This document shows, one piece after another, positions 23,026-34,379 of a stretch of DNA of 64,000 nt; positions within the stretch are counted from its first letter, which is position 1, and every line of letters starts with the position of its first letter. The notes beneath the pieces are model-generated. The model ran no database searches. It was not told the DNA's origin and worked only from the letters and a program-made list of their open reading frames with translations. The DNA comes from Phaeosaccion multiseriatum (Eukaryota > Ochrophyta, other classes): assembly GCA_965112735.1 (NCBI GenBank), contig OZ218950.1, positions 7,340,488 to 7,404,487 on the forward strand, in the 5' to 3' direction. The position numbers were made by a program, and so were the translations under genes.

Positions 23026-26000
23026 GCTCGAAGCATCCGCTCGGTTCCCTGACGAGCTTCCCCACGGCCTCTTCCAACAGCCCCAGCGGCGACGGATACA
23101 CACTCGCAGACAACGCCAGAGAGCCTGGCACCACATCGGCAGGCACGGTGAAGGAGAAGCTCGAGGAGAGGGACGATGCTGAGGCTGAGGAGGAGGAGAG
23201 TTGCCCCCCCGCGGAAAGTGTCTGAGCGATGCCCCGGGGGCGCACAGTGAGGTGCTGGTGGAGGCCGTCAGCTGCCATCTCCTCCTTTCCCCCTGTCTGG
23301 CGTCTCCTTTGCCCCGCCACGCTCACGTTAGCCAGCACACCCCCGCGGGGGAGGGCGTGAGCGGAGTCGGATAGGGGCGCTGTGATGGGCACCAACAGCG
23401 ACACGAAGCGCCGCTCCCGTATCACCAAGTGCTCCTGCTGTGCGCCGACCCCTCCGGCCGCCCCTCCCCCCCCTCCTCCCCCGTCGTACCGCGCCACAAA
23501 GGTCGTGCGGCCGTCCCTCCCCCCCCCCTCCTTGTCCTCCTCTTGTCCCTTCTGCTGCTCCTGCTGCTGCCAGGAGGCGAAGGCCTGCCCCTCTCCTTCG
23601 TTGAGCCCCAGGGCCTTTCCCACCCCCCCCTCCCTCTGCAACTCGTCTTGGCTCATGAGGCCGAGAGGGCCCTCCAGCGACAGCTCAAGCTGCAGGCCGG
23701 TCAGAGGTGAAGGTGAGCCCCCCCCGCCGCTGCCGCCACGGCCCGCACAGCCACTGCCATCGTCACTGTGCTCTTCGGTCCACACCACGGGCAGCAGGAC
23801 GACGTCCCCCTCAGTAAGCATGAGCGGAATCGCCGCCTCCATAACCGCTGCCTGCCTCACGAGAAGCGTCTCTGTCCCCGCCCCGAACCGCCCGCTCTCT
23901 GTGACGCAGTCCACTTGCACTAAGAAGGCACCCAAGGCATCACTCACATCAAACTCAAACTCTACTTCCCCGTCAGGGTCAGTGAGCATCCCCGCATTAT
24001 AGTACAGTGTGTCAGCGAAGTCCTGCCTGCCTCCCTGCTGCCTGCCTCCCTGCCCCCCCTCAGCCTCAAGGCGCTCAAGCAGGTCATGTCGCTTGCTCCG
24101 GTGCGCGTACACTCGGAAGTTTTTCCACTGCGGCCCCGGCAGGTGAGGTGCCGCGTCTCTTGTAGCCGGAAAAGCGGGTCTCCGCTTCGCAGCGTTCGCC
24201 CCCGCCGCGAAGGGCTCGACGTCCATGTTCACGTCCTCGTCCTCTCCCCCCTCGACGTCCTCGACCCCTTCCGCCAGCTCCCAGTCTGCCTCCACCCCCC
24301 CCTCCTCCCCCTCCTCCCCCTCCTCTACGACCATGTCCACAGGTCCTGCCTCCGCGGCCCCGGCCGCCGCTGCCATGTCCATACCATCGAGTGCCATCTC
24401 TGGCACCCCCCTGGCGGCCTCCTTGTTCATCATCATCATCAGGGGTTCTCCGTCCTCCATATCCTCCACCCCCGGGAAGGGGAAGGGGGAGCGCAGCACC
24501 TCGGTCCCCACGCCAAGCACTTTCAGCCGCGAAAATGCATCGGTAGACGTGTCTTCAGAGGCTTGCTCCTCCTCCCCTTTGTGCGCTCTCGTTCCATTCT
24601 CAATGAAATCCATGGGAGACTCAAAGGCGAACCTCCGCCAGCCCTGTGTGTGTGTGCGTGCGTGCGTGTGTGTGTGCGTGTGTGTGTGTATGTATGTGTA
24701 TGTGTGGTCAGAGCAGGCCAGAGATTCACATGCGCATGCACACGTACATCATATGGCAGCTGCTGCTCCAGCCAAGGCGACAAAGAGACCGAGAGGTCGC
24801 AGCTCTCCCGCTGAACACCCTCTCAGCCTGCCCCCCCCCCCCCCCCATCCACTGCCACCCCCGCCCCCCGAACTCCGTACCTGTGTGCCCAACAAGTGGT
24901 CCACAGCTCCCCCCCCGTCCCCTGTGTAGTCGAGCAGACTCTCCACCGAGGGGTTGATAGCTCTGATGTCGCTCTCCAGCATGGCCATAGCGTCGAGGCG
25001 GGGGGATGACAGGCCCGACAAGCGCCCCTGTCCGAGGCTGTCCATGCTCACCACCTTCCAGTTTGGGTGCCAGTTTGAGTGGTTAGCGTTAGATCATATC
25101 CATGCCAACCCCATCCAAGGGCCTTTACTGATAAGCACAAATCACCTTGACATTGACGTGTGTGGGCGTGTGTGTGGCCTTAGCTGAGCCTAAGCCCTCA
25201 TCATCATCATGAGGGTGCTGCACTGCCACAGTGAGGCGTACGCTTGTCGAGGGCCTCACAAGGAGGGGCCCCTCGCCACCCCCCTCGCCACCCTCCTCGC
25301 CACCCTCTGCATGGCCACACGCCCTTGTGAGGGGAAGCTCAACTTCCGACGAAGCACCGCCGCCGGACAGAGGGGGCCGCTCCACTTGAACTGCAGAGGA
25401 CACACACGTTAGAGGCACATGGGGAGGGGCAGGCAACACGTTAGAGGCACATGGGGAGGGATGAGGTCCTGCTTCCGCTCGAGAGAGAAGCGTCACTTCA
25501 TGCCGGCATTAGCGTTCACCTCATACCAGCGTTAGTAGTCACCTCATGCCAGCATTAGCCTTCACCTCATGGCAGCATTAGCATTGGACGACGCCAACGC
25601 TCTCTCTACACCCCACTCCACCACACTGCACACTGAAACTGCGCACTGCACTGCACTGCACTGTACTGTACTGTACCTGCTGTGATGCGAAGGCTCACAG
25701 AGGCGGGGGGGTGTCTGAAGACAAGCCTCTCCGCCACGGGCTTGTCGTCAGGCAGAGAGAAGAGCGTCACCCGCAGCACACCGAAAGCAGGCCCTAAAGC
25801 AGGCCCTGAGCCTGGGGAGGGCGGGGGCTCCTCCAAGATGACGAGCGTGCGATCGCCTGCTGCCAGCGAATCAGGGTCAAGGTCAGGGTCAAGGTCAGGG
25901 TCAGGGTCAGGGCGAAGGGCTACTTGATTCACTCGGGTCCCAGTGGGAGCATCAGATTGAAGGTCCCAGGACTTGAGAGACCCGTGCCAAGCTCAGAGGA

Positions 26001-27973
26001 GCTCAGCTCCGAGGAGACATTCTCGACCCTTCCTCAGACCCCCGCTGCACGACCGCACTGCACTATTGCATGGCTCAAAGCTCTGTCTAGTGCACGGCCC
26101 GCCCATACGCCTCTGCACCATCCGCCACCATCCACTACCATCCACCACCATCATCCACCACCACCCTCTACCATCCACTGCCATCCACTATCATCCACCA
26201 CCATCCAGCGCCCACCTCTGTTGTTGAGGCGCACCCTCACGGAGGCAAGCTCCTCCTCTCTTTGGTACAGCGCCACGCGGAAGAGCCCCCCGGGATTCGC
26301 CGCTGCCCATACCTCCACGGGTTTCCCTGCCGGGGTGGTGCTGGTCACGGCTTGGATCCCCGCCCCCTGGGGCTGCACGGACGGGAGGGGGATACGCTGC
26401 TGGGCCAAGTGCTTTGGTTGGCGCAGACGAAGTTCATACGGGAAGCCCGCAGACAGAGGCGTGAAGACGGAGCTCACACCCCTGCCGAAGGCCTTCGCCG
26501 TGACAGTGGCCACACAGCCGGGGGCGGCCCCTGCTGGTCCTTCTGGCCCTGCTGCCCCATCGTCCAGGAGAGGGGCGGAGAGAGGGCAAATGTCCGCCTC
26601 CATGTAGGCCTCGTCCCCTGCGGAGGGGTTGTTGGCGAGGGGTGGCAACAGATGGCAGCAGATTGGGGGGGGGCAAGACGCACGACAGACGAATGTACCG
26701 TCAGAGGGAAGGATCACACTCACCCATACACCCCTGGCACTCACCCCAGGGCAGCGACGCTTCCACGTACACCCTGCCGGGCACGCCCTGCACGAGGTCC
26801 CCGCTCTCAGGGTACACGTCCACTGCCATCGAGCGCGAGACGAGCGGCACCGTCACTGTCAGAGCCTCGGAATCACCCCCGTAAGTCGCTTTGAGCGTCA
26901 AAGTGCCCACTCCCTCGGCCCAGGACTCAGGCAGGGGCACCGACACCCTCCGGCCTCCACCCTCCCCCCCCTCGTCAGCCTCATCCTCATGGGCGTGCAG
27001 CTCGGCTCGGAAGCTCTCCTTCCCGTCCACGCGAAGCACGGCCTCGATGTTGGCTCTGAGAAGCGCCTCTGTGGGCAAATTCGCAGCCCGGAGGACGCCG
27101 ATGGCCGTCTCGCCGAAGCCGTAGCTATCCTAAGGAGTCCAAAGGGCAGCACAGCACAGCATGGATGATGGTCGTCATGCCAAGTAGAGCAGACACACAC
27201 AACACAAAGAGAGAGCCCCCCTAACCTGCGAAAAGTCGAGGCTGAGCACGAGTTTCCTCCTCCTTGCGCGCCGCACGAGGAAGGCTCTCTCAGCGGGTGC
27301 GAGCATGGGCCCGGCGGAGCAGCGCAGCTTGTACTCACCTCCGGACAGGTCTGGCGCAAGCATCACATGCAGCACATGGACGAAACGGTAAGCGCACGGA
27401 ATTATTGGACTTGAACACGTGCCATGCCAGCTCTCCCTTTTGCTGACCTTGAGGTATTTCCCAGCGCAGCCCACTGGACGCTCCGCTCGCCCCACCCTTG
27501 CGCGGTTGCCCCCACAGCCTGACATCTTTCTCGCCCCCCTCCCTTGTTGCCCCTCCTCTCCGGCCCCTGCGCAGAGGGTACAGGTTGGCCTCCACCTGCC
27601 CCAGAGGCCCCTCAACGGTGCAGCCGCCCGTAGGCTCCGATCGGTACCGCCCCCCCGCCGTGGCGAGCACCGGGCGGTGGGCCAGAGTGAGGGTCAGGGT
27701 CTGCGCGAGCAGGACCTCCCCGGGGCGGTAGCTTGGCCTATCAGTGGAAATGTGCTGAATAGCCCGATCGGAAGAGTTGCCGTACTTCTCGTGAAAGTCG
27801 TGAAGCTTGTCCAGCCCCCGAGGGGGGTTCTGCCCAAAGATCATCTGCCCCAGGAAAGTGGCCACCCCAGCTGAGGGAGGAGCGCTGGCGAACCTGGTGC
27901 CCATCCAGAAGGAGCTGAGTGACACCAAGGCCAGGGCGATCACCGCCCCGAGCAGGAGCGACCTGCCGCCCAT
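20226..27973 (-). CDS. Alpha-2-macroglobulin-family thioester protein
   Basis: Thirteen exons on the minus strand: 27448-27973, 27226-27350, 26745-27129, 26216-26617, 25677-25991, 25146-25390, 24881-25054, 23024-24643, 22452-22685, 21924-22287, 21431-21689, 20579-21263 and 20226-20369. Phases join to give 1825 residues. A hydrophobic N-terminal segment (about 6-27) is a signal peptide or anchor. MG-domain signatures follow: [13 protein letters not shown] (about 76-88), [54 protein letters not shown] and [13 protein letters not shown]. The thioester motif is EPSGCFEQ (Cys1261-Gln1264), followed by the alpha-helical TED domain ([17 protein letters not shown]) and a C-terminal domain ending [12 protein letters not shown]. 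The GGEY, LTQGWRR-like and CFEQ forms are closer to bacterial-type A2M than to animal A2M. It probably traps proteases outside the cell or at its surface. Exon 8 has a long acidic and Gly-rich insert. The borders of exons 5 and 7 are less certain (weak pyrimidine tracts). Confidence 0.85.
22893..23023. repeat. (CA)n tract in alpha-2-macroglobulin intron 8
   Basis: CA dinucleotides with CATA and CAGA interruptions. On the coding strand this is a TG-rich tract that starts at the splice donor directly after the CFEQ thioester codons. Confidence 0.9.
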
Positions 27974-28369
27974 CTTCCCCACACCTGCCTCTGGAGTTCC
28001 CCTGGTTGAACAACGGGGGGCAATCTTCCTCCCTTCAGGACCTCGCCATGAGCCAGACTGCTGCAGTCACCACAGTGTTAGAGGAAGCTCAGCCTACCCA
28101 AGCCATAAACAGAGAGGGCGGTCAGCCGCGAGGGAAGAAGGGAGAAGATGAAAGACGGGACCGAGCTCCGATAACTCATCCGACCCTTTTTTTTACTTTT
28201 ATGTTCTTTGTTGTGTTGTTGTTTTTCCCCCCTCCATCCCATCCTTTCACATCATCAGCTCCGTTTCCTCTGCGGGAGAGAAGAAACGACACGCATTCGT
28301 AAAGAACCTCGTGCTTTATCTAGGCGGTCTCTGTTGTGGTGAGGGTGAGAGGAGCCAGAGCCCTGTTGT
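27974..28369. promoter_or_regulatory. Shared divergent upstream region
   Basis: 396 bp between the alpha-2-macroglobulin start (minus) and the PPR protein start (plus). It includes a T-rich block near 28188-28228, unusual in this GC-rich window. No motif is recognised with confidence. Confidence 0.4.
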
Positions 28370-30079
28370 ATGGTCCCTGCAATGACGGGAATGGGGTGGC
28401 CTTGTGGTGTGGAGGCGCCCAAGCTCTGCCGCAGCACAGTTGGAGCAGCGTTTGTGCTCAGCGGTCCTAGCTTGTTTACGAGAAAGAGCAAGAGGGACAG
28501 CGGTAGCGGTAGCAGCAGCAGGAGGGGCGCGGTGTATGGCAAGGATAGCAAGAGCAGGCGTGAATGGGGGGGGGAGTGGGAGGGCTGGGGGAACGGGCAG
28601 AAGGCGGCCGCCTTTGTCCAAGCGGCGGCACCAGTTGGAGCCGCGGCCACGGCAGCGGAGCTGTTGAAGAAGCGGCAGGTGGGGCTGGTGAAGGAGATTC
28701 AGCGGCTGGGGGGCGGCAAGAAGAGCGGCAGGAAGGGGAAGGACCCAGTGGTGGAGGCGCTTGAGAGGGCCAAGCAGGCAGGGCTCCCGCTCAACACCAT
28801 CATCTACAACGCAGCCATCCGCCAGAGCGGTAGCTGGGCGGCATCTCTCGCCCTTCTGCAGGAGCTCAAAGACCACGCAGAGCTTAAACCAGACATTATT
28901 AGCTTCGGCTCGGCCCTGGTGGCGTGCAGCTTGGCGGGGCGCTGGGAGGAGAGTGAGGGGCTGCTGACGGAAATGGAGAAGGAGCACGGGCTGCAGCCAG
29001 ACGTGCGCTGCTACACGTCCCTCATGGCGGCCTACAGCACAGCAGGCAGGTACGACGCCGCGCTAGGCGTATTGGCCACAATGGTGGAGGAGAAGGGACT
29101 CAAACCGGATATTGTCGCGTACAACACCGCCATCACGGCCTCGGGGCAAGCGGGCAGGCCGGACAGGGCCCTGCAGGTGGTGCAAGAGATGGAGCAAAGG
29201 GGGCTCAAGCTCAATGTCATCTCGTACAGCGCTCTCGTGACGGCTTACGGGAACGCCGGGCAGCACGAGAAGGCCCTTCAGGTAGTGAAGGAGGACATGA
29301 AAAGCGCGGGGCTCAGACCTGACGTCATCACCTACGGGGCCCTCCTATCTGCTTGCGGGAAGGCAGGGGCCCTGACGGCCGCGCGAGACGTGCTGGCGGA
29401 GATGCGAGAGAGAGGGCCCCGCCCTAATGCGGCGTGTCACGTGGCGCTCGTGAGTGCGTGTGTGCGTGCGGGGCAGCTGGATGACGCGGTAACAGCCTGG
29501 AGGGGGATGGCAGCCGAGGGGGGGGGGCTTCTGCCCGACCTCTCTGCGTGCGCCTCTCTCGTGAGTGCGTTGGGCAAGGCGGGTCGCCACGCAGACGGCT
29601 TGGAGCTGCTCCGAGAGGCGCTGAGGTTGGGCTTGAGGCCGGACATGGCGTGCTTCAACAATGCCCTCTTCGCGTGTGGTAAAGCAGGGGACGTGGACGC
29701 TTGTTTGTCGGTGCTAAGAGACATGAAGGCGGAGGGGCGAGTGGAGCCTGATGCGGGGTCTTTGAGCTCCCTGCTCATGGCGTGCGGGAGGGCGGGATCT
29801 GCGCAGAAGGCACTCAATGTGTTCCGCAAGATGAGAAGCGCGGGCCTCACACCGAGAGAGACCGCATACAACGCGCTGCTGCTGGCCCTGGCAGAGGCTC
29901 TGGAGGGGGGGGGGGAGGGCAGGGGCAAGATGCGCCTCGTGGCAGGGGAGGTCGTGAAGGACATGAAGAGAGTGGGCTTTAAGCCCAGCACTGCAGTGAG
30001 CACCGCTTTCGAGGGAGCGGGCATGCCGCTGGGGCAGGAGGAGAAGGGGGACGAGGAGGAGGAGGAACCAAGCCCGTGA
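28370..30079 (+). CDS. P-class PPR protein
   Basis: Intronless, 569 residues, ATG at 28370. The N-terminal 120 residues are basic and Ser/Gly-rich (FTRKSKRDSGSGSSSRRG), in keeping with an organelle transit peptide. From about 140 to 540 there are around ten pentatricopeptide units, each near 35 residues: LNTIIYNAAIRQSG, PDIISFGSALVACSLAG, PDVRCYTSLMAAYSTAG, PDIVAYNTAITASGQAG, LNVISYSALVTAYGNAG, PDVITYGALLSACGKAG and others ending with PRETAYNALLLAL. P-class PPR proteins bind organelle RNA sequence-specifically and act in stability, processing or translation. No DYW, E or Smr domain is seen; the end is an acidic Glu tail. Confidence 0.88.
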   Translation: MVPAMTGMGWPCGVEAPKLCRSTVGAAFVLSGPSLFTRKSKRDSGSGSSSRRGAVYGKDSKSRREWGGEWEGWGNGQKAAAFVQAAAPVGAAATAAELLKKRQVGLVKEIQRLGGGKKSGRKGKDPVVEALERAKQAGLPLNTIIYNAAIRQSGSWAASLALLQELKDHAELKPDIISFGSALVACSLAGRWEESEGLLTEMEKEHGLQPDVRCYTSLMAAYSTAGRYDAALGVLATMVEEKGLKPDIVAYNTAITASGQAGRPDRALQVVQEMEQRGLKLNVISYSALVTAYGNAGQHEKALQVVKEDMKSAGLRPDVITYGALLSACGKAGALTAARDVLAEMRERGPRPNAACHVALVSACVRAGQLDDAVTAWRGMAAEGGGLLPDLSACASLVSALGKAGRHADGLELLREALRLGLRPDMACFNNALFACGKAGDVDACLSVLRDMKAEGRVEPDAGSLSSLLMACGRAGSAQKALNVFRKMRSAGLTPRETAYNALLLALAEALEGGGEGRGKMRLVAGEVVKDMKRVGFKPSTAVSTAFEGAGMPLGQEEKGDEEEEEPSP

Positions 30080-31103
30080 ATGAAGGAAAATGCAGTGAAT
30101 CAATTATTAATGCAATGAAGCAGAGTTCTTTCCACAAAGAGCTTCGGGGAGAGAAGTGGCGGCGTCAGCGTGCAGCGCTATTGTTTTGCTCCACTCCTGC
30201 GAAGTGCGTGGCCCCTGCATGTCCTCTGCTGCGCTGTGCCTTCCTTCGTACTCTGCTGGCTTTGCGTGCCTTCATCGGCATTCACGAACAAGGGAATCAC
30301 AGAGGAATGGAAGGACCTCCCTCCCCGACTCCCTCCCTCCCTCCCTCTCTGTTGGGAGTCTCGTGCCCCTCCTGCGGGGCTGCTCGTCCTTCGTTGGAGG
30401 CTCGGAGCTGCTGCCTCCTTGCCTCTCACAGCTGCTACTGCTTTCTAAAGGGCCAGACACGCCACAGGGGGCCCTTCTCCACTCCTTTCTCATCTCTTTA
30501 GCTCTGTCCATGCCGCGCAACATGAATGGTGTGCGGCCATGATTGGCATGATTGGGTCCCTGTTGGGCCCCTGCTTAGGCTCTTCCCTTCCACCCCGCTC
30601 AGACCGGCTGCAGCCGCGCCTCCCTTGACTCCTGCGGGGAGTGCATATGTCTGTCTTGAGCGGACGAGTGAGCGAACGAGTGAGTGGGCGGACGCCAGAC
30701 GCCTCGATGCCCCTCCTCTTGATATCACCGGCCCTGCCCTGCCCGAGAGAGAGTGAGAGTCGCGCTGCACAGCCTTCTCTGGCCTTGCGCCTTTCCTTCC
30801 GTGGTGCGGAGACTGTGTACGGTGCAGTCGGCCGGCAAGAGAGAGCCCAGGGCCAACAGATACCCTATACCCATACACTACCCACATGGGGGCCAAGAGG
30901 GGGAGGGAGAGGGAGGAGCATCTTGGAAGCGAGGCTGCTGAGCCGAGCAGGCAGCACCTCTCACTCTGCCGCAAGCCCACGGCCTACCCGGGCTCTCCTC
31001 TCATTGCCTCTCGTGAGGACGCTGCCATGGTATCTAAAGCACGCGTGTGTCTAAACCCCATCGCGCTTCACCTCCACCTGCTGCTACTGCCATCGGGCTA
31101 CCG
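30080..31103. other. Convergent intergenic gap, nothing recognised
   Basis: About 1 kb between the PPR stop and the stop of the ATP23-like gene. Open frames on both strands are short and unlike known families. No tRNA, repeat array or transposon feature stands out. Confidence 0.45.
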
Positions 31104-32012
31104 CTACTCTCCCTCGTCCTCCTCCTTGCCCTGCTCCTCCTCCTCCTGGACGGGCTGTAAATCCCGAACGGCCTCTCTCAGCACGCTGTCCACGCACCGC
31201 CGCGCCATGCCCGGTTGAGGGAACATGGCAGAGGTGGCCTGGATTGCCGAGCTGCGTACGCACGCCACATCCACGCCCTCTACCCCGTCCCCATCTGCGG
31301 CTGCTGACCCGGAAACACGTGACATACACTTGTCGATCCACGAGCCAAAGGCGGACAATTTGGTCCTGTCCACACGGCACTCCGCCTCCCTCGCCGCTCG
31401 CACCTCGCTGTAGGCCAGCTGTGTGCAGCTGCGGAGGTCTCTCTTCCCCACGCAAATGTCGTAGGCGTGAACGAGCTCGTGGGTGAGCGCCTCCTCCATC
31501 TCGCGTCTGTTCTGGAGGCGGTTGGCACAGAGCGTAATCTCCATGGGCCCCACCTCGAGCAAGGCTCTGGCCGTGCCCTCCGCACCGTCCTCGGAGCAGA
31601 CGGCGCAGCGAATGGGCAACTCGCTCTCGCAGTTGAACAGTTCTGCCGCGGAGCCTACAAAAGCACCGCCAGATCTCACGGCTGCAAAGGGATTCATCTC
31701 TCCCTCGCCCTGCTGCAGCGCTTCCTTTTGCTGCGCCCCGTCTGCTGCTGCCGTTGCTGTTGCTGCTGCTGCTGCTCCTGCTACCGCTGCTCTTCCTCGT
31801 GCTGCAGGATTCAAGCCTGAATGCAAAGAGGTCCTTGCCACCCCTGGTCCTTCCCTGCTGGTGCTGCTGGAGCTGCTCAGGCCTGCGGCCTGCGCGCGCT
31901 CCCTAGCTCTCTGCATGGCGTCGTACAGCTGTTTGCACCGCCCCGGCGCTCGCCGGCCTTCCATCTGATCCATGATGACCTTCAGTGAGGCCTCGCACGT
32001 ATCGCAGTCCAT
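31104..32012 (-). CDS. ATP23: Mitochondrial ATP23-type metalloprotease (peptidase M76)
   Basis: Intronless, 302 residues, ATG at 32012. The N-terminal Cys-containing helix (CDTCEASLKVIMDQMEG) and the zinc-protease core match Atp23: LCANRLQNRREMEEALTHELVHAYDIC (cut here for length) with the HExxH motif HELVH at 178-182, then SCTQLAYSEVRAAREAEC, the conserved SEIRAA-like block. Atp23 is an intermembrane-space protease and chaperone needed for maturation of ATP synthase subunit 6. Compared with yeast and animal forms it has an Ala/Gly/Ser-rich spacer at about 45-105 and an acidic Glu tail. The C-terminal helix with ATSAMFPQPGMARRCVDSV is also family-like. Confidence 0.85.
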   Translation of the reverse strand: MDCDTCEASLKVIMDQMEGRRAPGRCKQLYDAMQRARERAQAAGLSSSSSTSREGPGVARTSLHSGLNPAARGRAAVAGAAAAATATAAADGAQQKEALQQGEGEMNPFAAVRSGGAFVGSAAELFNCESELPIRCAVCSEDGAEGTARALLEVGPMEITLCANRLQNRREMEEALTHELVHAYDICVGKRDLRSCTQLAYSEVRAAREAECRVDRTKLSAFGSWIDKCMSRVSGSAAADGDGVEGVDVACVRSSAIQATSAMFPQPGMARRCVDSVLREAVRDLQPVQEEEEQGKEEDEGE

Positions 32013-32762
32013 TGTGCAATGGACTAATTAAGGGGGGGCGGCGAGAGCGCCAGCCTTCAGGCTGACATCGTTTTTTTTTTATGTTGTGTTTCGCCAACAC
32101 TCTTTGGACCCAGTCCTTCGCCCTTTTATACACTTACTACTTGCTTCTCCCTCGAAAAGGAGCAGGGTTTCCAGATGCCAGACCAAGCCAGATGGAGATG
32201 CGCAAGGAAGGAAAAATCAGTTTCAGTTTCACGGCTGGTTCGCCTCCATTATTCCAATCTCCCCCCCTTGAGAGCTGGTCCGAGGCCGCCAAAGCAATAG
32301 ACGCATTGGTGTGCGTCAGGATGCCCTCCCAACTCACTGCTGGGCCTACCTGTTAGGCGGGCGATTGGTTTCGCCCCCGGCGGATTCGTTCGCCCCTCAT
32401 CCCCCCCCCCCCCGTTTATCACGTGCTCTGTAGGAAGCCCTGGGAACTGCACGGACAAGGCCCTGTCTTTCAGCCGTGACACGGGGGGGAGAGGGGGGAA
32501 GGAGCGACTCAGAGCTGGTGTGCGGTGCATGGGCGCAGTGCCGATATCTTTTGAGGTGCATTTTTATTCTTTGGTGGGGCATAGTAGGGCGACAAAAGAG
32601 AAAGAGGAGAGAGGCGGGGAGGTGAAGAGGAGGGGAGGGCAAGATAGAGAAGAGGGTGAGTAGAGGAGGGGCAGCTAGAGTAGGGGGGGAAGACGGAAAA
32701 AGGGCGAGAGAGACATACGAGGGAGACGGGGGGAGAAGAGTGGAAGGGCGATCGGTGCGAAA
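32013..32762. promoter_or_regulatory. Shared divergent upstream region
   Basis: 750 bp between the ATP23-like start (minus) and the first zinc-finger-repeat gene (plus). It has an A/T run near 32070, a poly-C run at 32401-32413 and a purine-rich stretch at 32570-32760 ahead of the zinc-finger start. The context GGTGCGAAAATGCC at the start is repeated at the second copy. Confidence 0.45.
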
Positions 32763-34379
32763 ATGCCACGGAAGAGGTGCCCGTGCAGTGTCGAGGGATG
32801 CAACAAGCAGCAGGTCCAAGGTGGAATATGCGTCGGTCACGGAGCTGTGGGCAGGAGGTGTTCTGTGGAGGGGTGTGAGAAACATCGTGTCCAAGGAGGG
32901 CTTTGTGTTGCTCATGGTGCTGTGGTGAAGAGGTGTACTACTGAGGGCTGCGAGAAACAGCAGGTGCAAGGAGGACTCTGCGTTGGCCACGGAGCGGTGG
33001 TGAAGAGGTGCACTGCTGAGGGGGGTTGTGAGAAGCAGCAGGTCCAAGGAGGTCTCTGCGTGGGTCACGGGGCAGTGCTCAAAAGATGTACGGTGGACGG
33101 GTGCGAGAAGCATCGGATCCAAGGAGGACTCTGCGTTGGTCACGGGGCAGTGATCGTGGTCAAGAGGTGCACTGCTGAAGGGTGTAAGAAGCTGCAGGTC
33201 CATGGAGGGCTTTGTGTTGCTCATGGTGCTGTGGTCAAAAGATGTACTTGTGAGGGGTGTGACAAGCAGCAGGTGCAAGGAGGACTCTGTGTGGGCCACG
33301 GGGCTGTGATCAAGAAGGTTGAGAAAGCTGAGGCAGATGCGAAGGGTGCGAATGGTGCGATTGGTGAGAAGCGTCCACCCAAGAAGCGGGACTATGGAGC
33401 TGGGGGTAAGCGGTGCGCTGTGGAGGGGTGTCAGAAGCATCGGGTCCAAGCCGGACTTTGCGTGAGCCATGGCGCCGTGAAACTGCGCAAGAGGTGTACT
33501 GTGGACGGATGCGAGAAGCATCGGATCCAAGGCGGACTCTGCATGGCTCATGGAGCAGTGGTCAAGAGGTGCACTGTGGAGGGGTGTCAGAAGCTCCAGG
33601 TCCAAGGAGGGCTCTGCATTGGCCACGGCGCGGTGGTCAAGAGGTGCACTGCTGAGGGGTGTGAGAGGCAGCAGGTCCAAGGAGGGCTGTGCATTGGTCA
33701 CGGAGCTGTTGGCAGGTGGTGTGAGAAGTATCCGGCCAAATCAGGCCTCGGAGCTGTGAAACCGCGTAAGAAGTGTACATTTGAGGGCTGTGAGAAGCAA
33801 CCGCAGCAGGGAGGGCTTTGCGTGGGGCACGGAGGTGTGAAGAAGCACAGGAGGTGCACTGTGGAGGGCTGTGAGAAGCAGTCGAAGCAGGGGGGATTGT
33901 GTGTGTCCCATGGAGCTGTGGTCAAGAGGTGCTCTGTGGAGGGGTGCCAGAAGAAGGCAAAGCAGGGAGGGCTGTGCGTGGGGCACGGAGCCGTGGGCAA
34001 AAAGTGCTCTGTTGAGGGCTGCGAGAAGCACCGGGTCAATGGAGGAGTCTGCATTGGCCATGGCGCAGTGATTGTGGTCAAGAGGTGCAGCGAGGTGGGA
34101 TGTGAGAAGCAGACCCAGAGTGGGTGTGGTGGGATGTGCAGGCGCCACGCTCGAATGAAGATGGAGCAAGGCAGGAAGGAGGAGGAGCTGCTTGCCCAGA
34201 GGGCGCTTGCGCTCAAGCGAGGAGCTGACACCGACATGAATGGGGAAGGAGGGAAGAGGGCAAGGTTTGCCCCTCCACATGAGGGAGGAGAGGGAGAGCA
34301 GCGACAGGAGGAAGTGGTGGACGCAGAGGACGAGGAGCTGGGAGCAAGCTTGCTCGTCGGGCTGCGGCTCAGGAGATAG
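32763..34379 (+). CDS. Zinc-finger repeat protein, WRKY19-like units, copy 1
   Basis: Intronless, 538 residues. It is built of about 16 intact units of some 24 residues with the pattern K-R-C-x4-C-x9-10-C-x2-H-G-A-V (for example RCSVEGCEKHRVQ GGLCVAHGAV), one degenerate unit (near RWCEKYPAKSGLG) and one basic linker (PPKKRDYGAGG). The last unit diverges to GCGGMCRRHARMK. The tail is charged, with a possible nuclear signal (GGKRARF) and an acidic end. Such arrays are abundant in stramenopile genomes, often annotated as WRKY19-like or putative transcription regulators; zinc binding is inferred from the Cys3His pattern, DNA binding is not shown. No transit or signal peptide is seen. Confidence 0.8.
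   Translation: MPRKRCPCSVEGCNKQQVQGGICVGHGAVGRRCSVEGCEKHRVQGGLCVAHGAVVKRCTTEGCEKQQVQGGLCVGHGAVVKRCTAEGGCEKQQVQGGLCVGHGAVLKRCTVDGCEKHRIQGGLCVGHGAVIVVKRCTAEGCKKLQVHGGLCVAHGAVVKRCTCEGCDKQQVQGGLCVGHGAVIKKVEKAEADAKGANGAIGEKRPPKKRDYGAGGKRCAVEGCQKHRVQAGLCVSHGAVKLRKRCTVDGCEKHRIQGGLCMAHGAVVKRCTVEGCQKLQVQGGLCIGHGAVVKRCTAEGCERQQVQGGLCIGHGAVGRWCEKYPAKSGLGAVKPRKKCTFEGCEKQPQQGGLCVGHGGVKKHRRCTVEGCEKQSKQGGLCVSHGAVVKRCSVEGCQKKAKQGGLCVGHGAVGKKCSVEGCEKHRVNGGVCIGHGAVIVVKRCSEVGCEKQTQSGCGGMCRRHARMKMEQGRKEEELLAQRALALKRGADTDMNGEGGKRARFAPPHEGGEGEQRQEEVVDAEDEELGASLLVGLRLRR

Noticed and set aside
32397-33701. 434-codon minus-strand open frame, and similar ones at 33741-34718 and 35344-37305
   Set aside because: They are antisense to the zinc-finger arrays; the repeat unit happens to be open on both strands. 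The plus strand shows the conserved Cys/His pattern.
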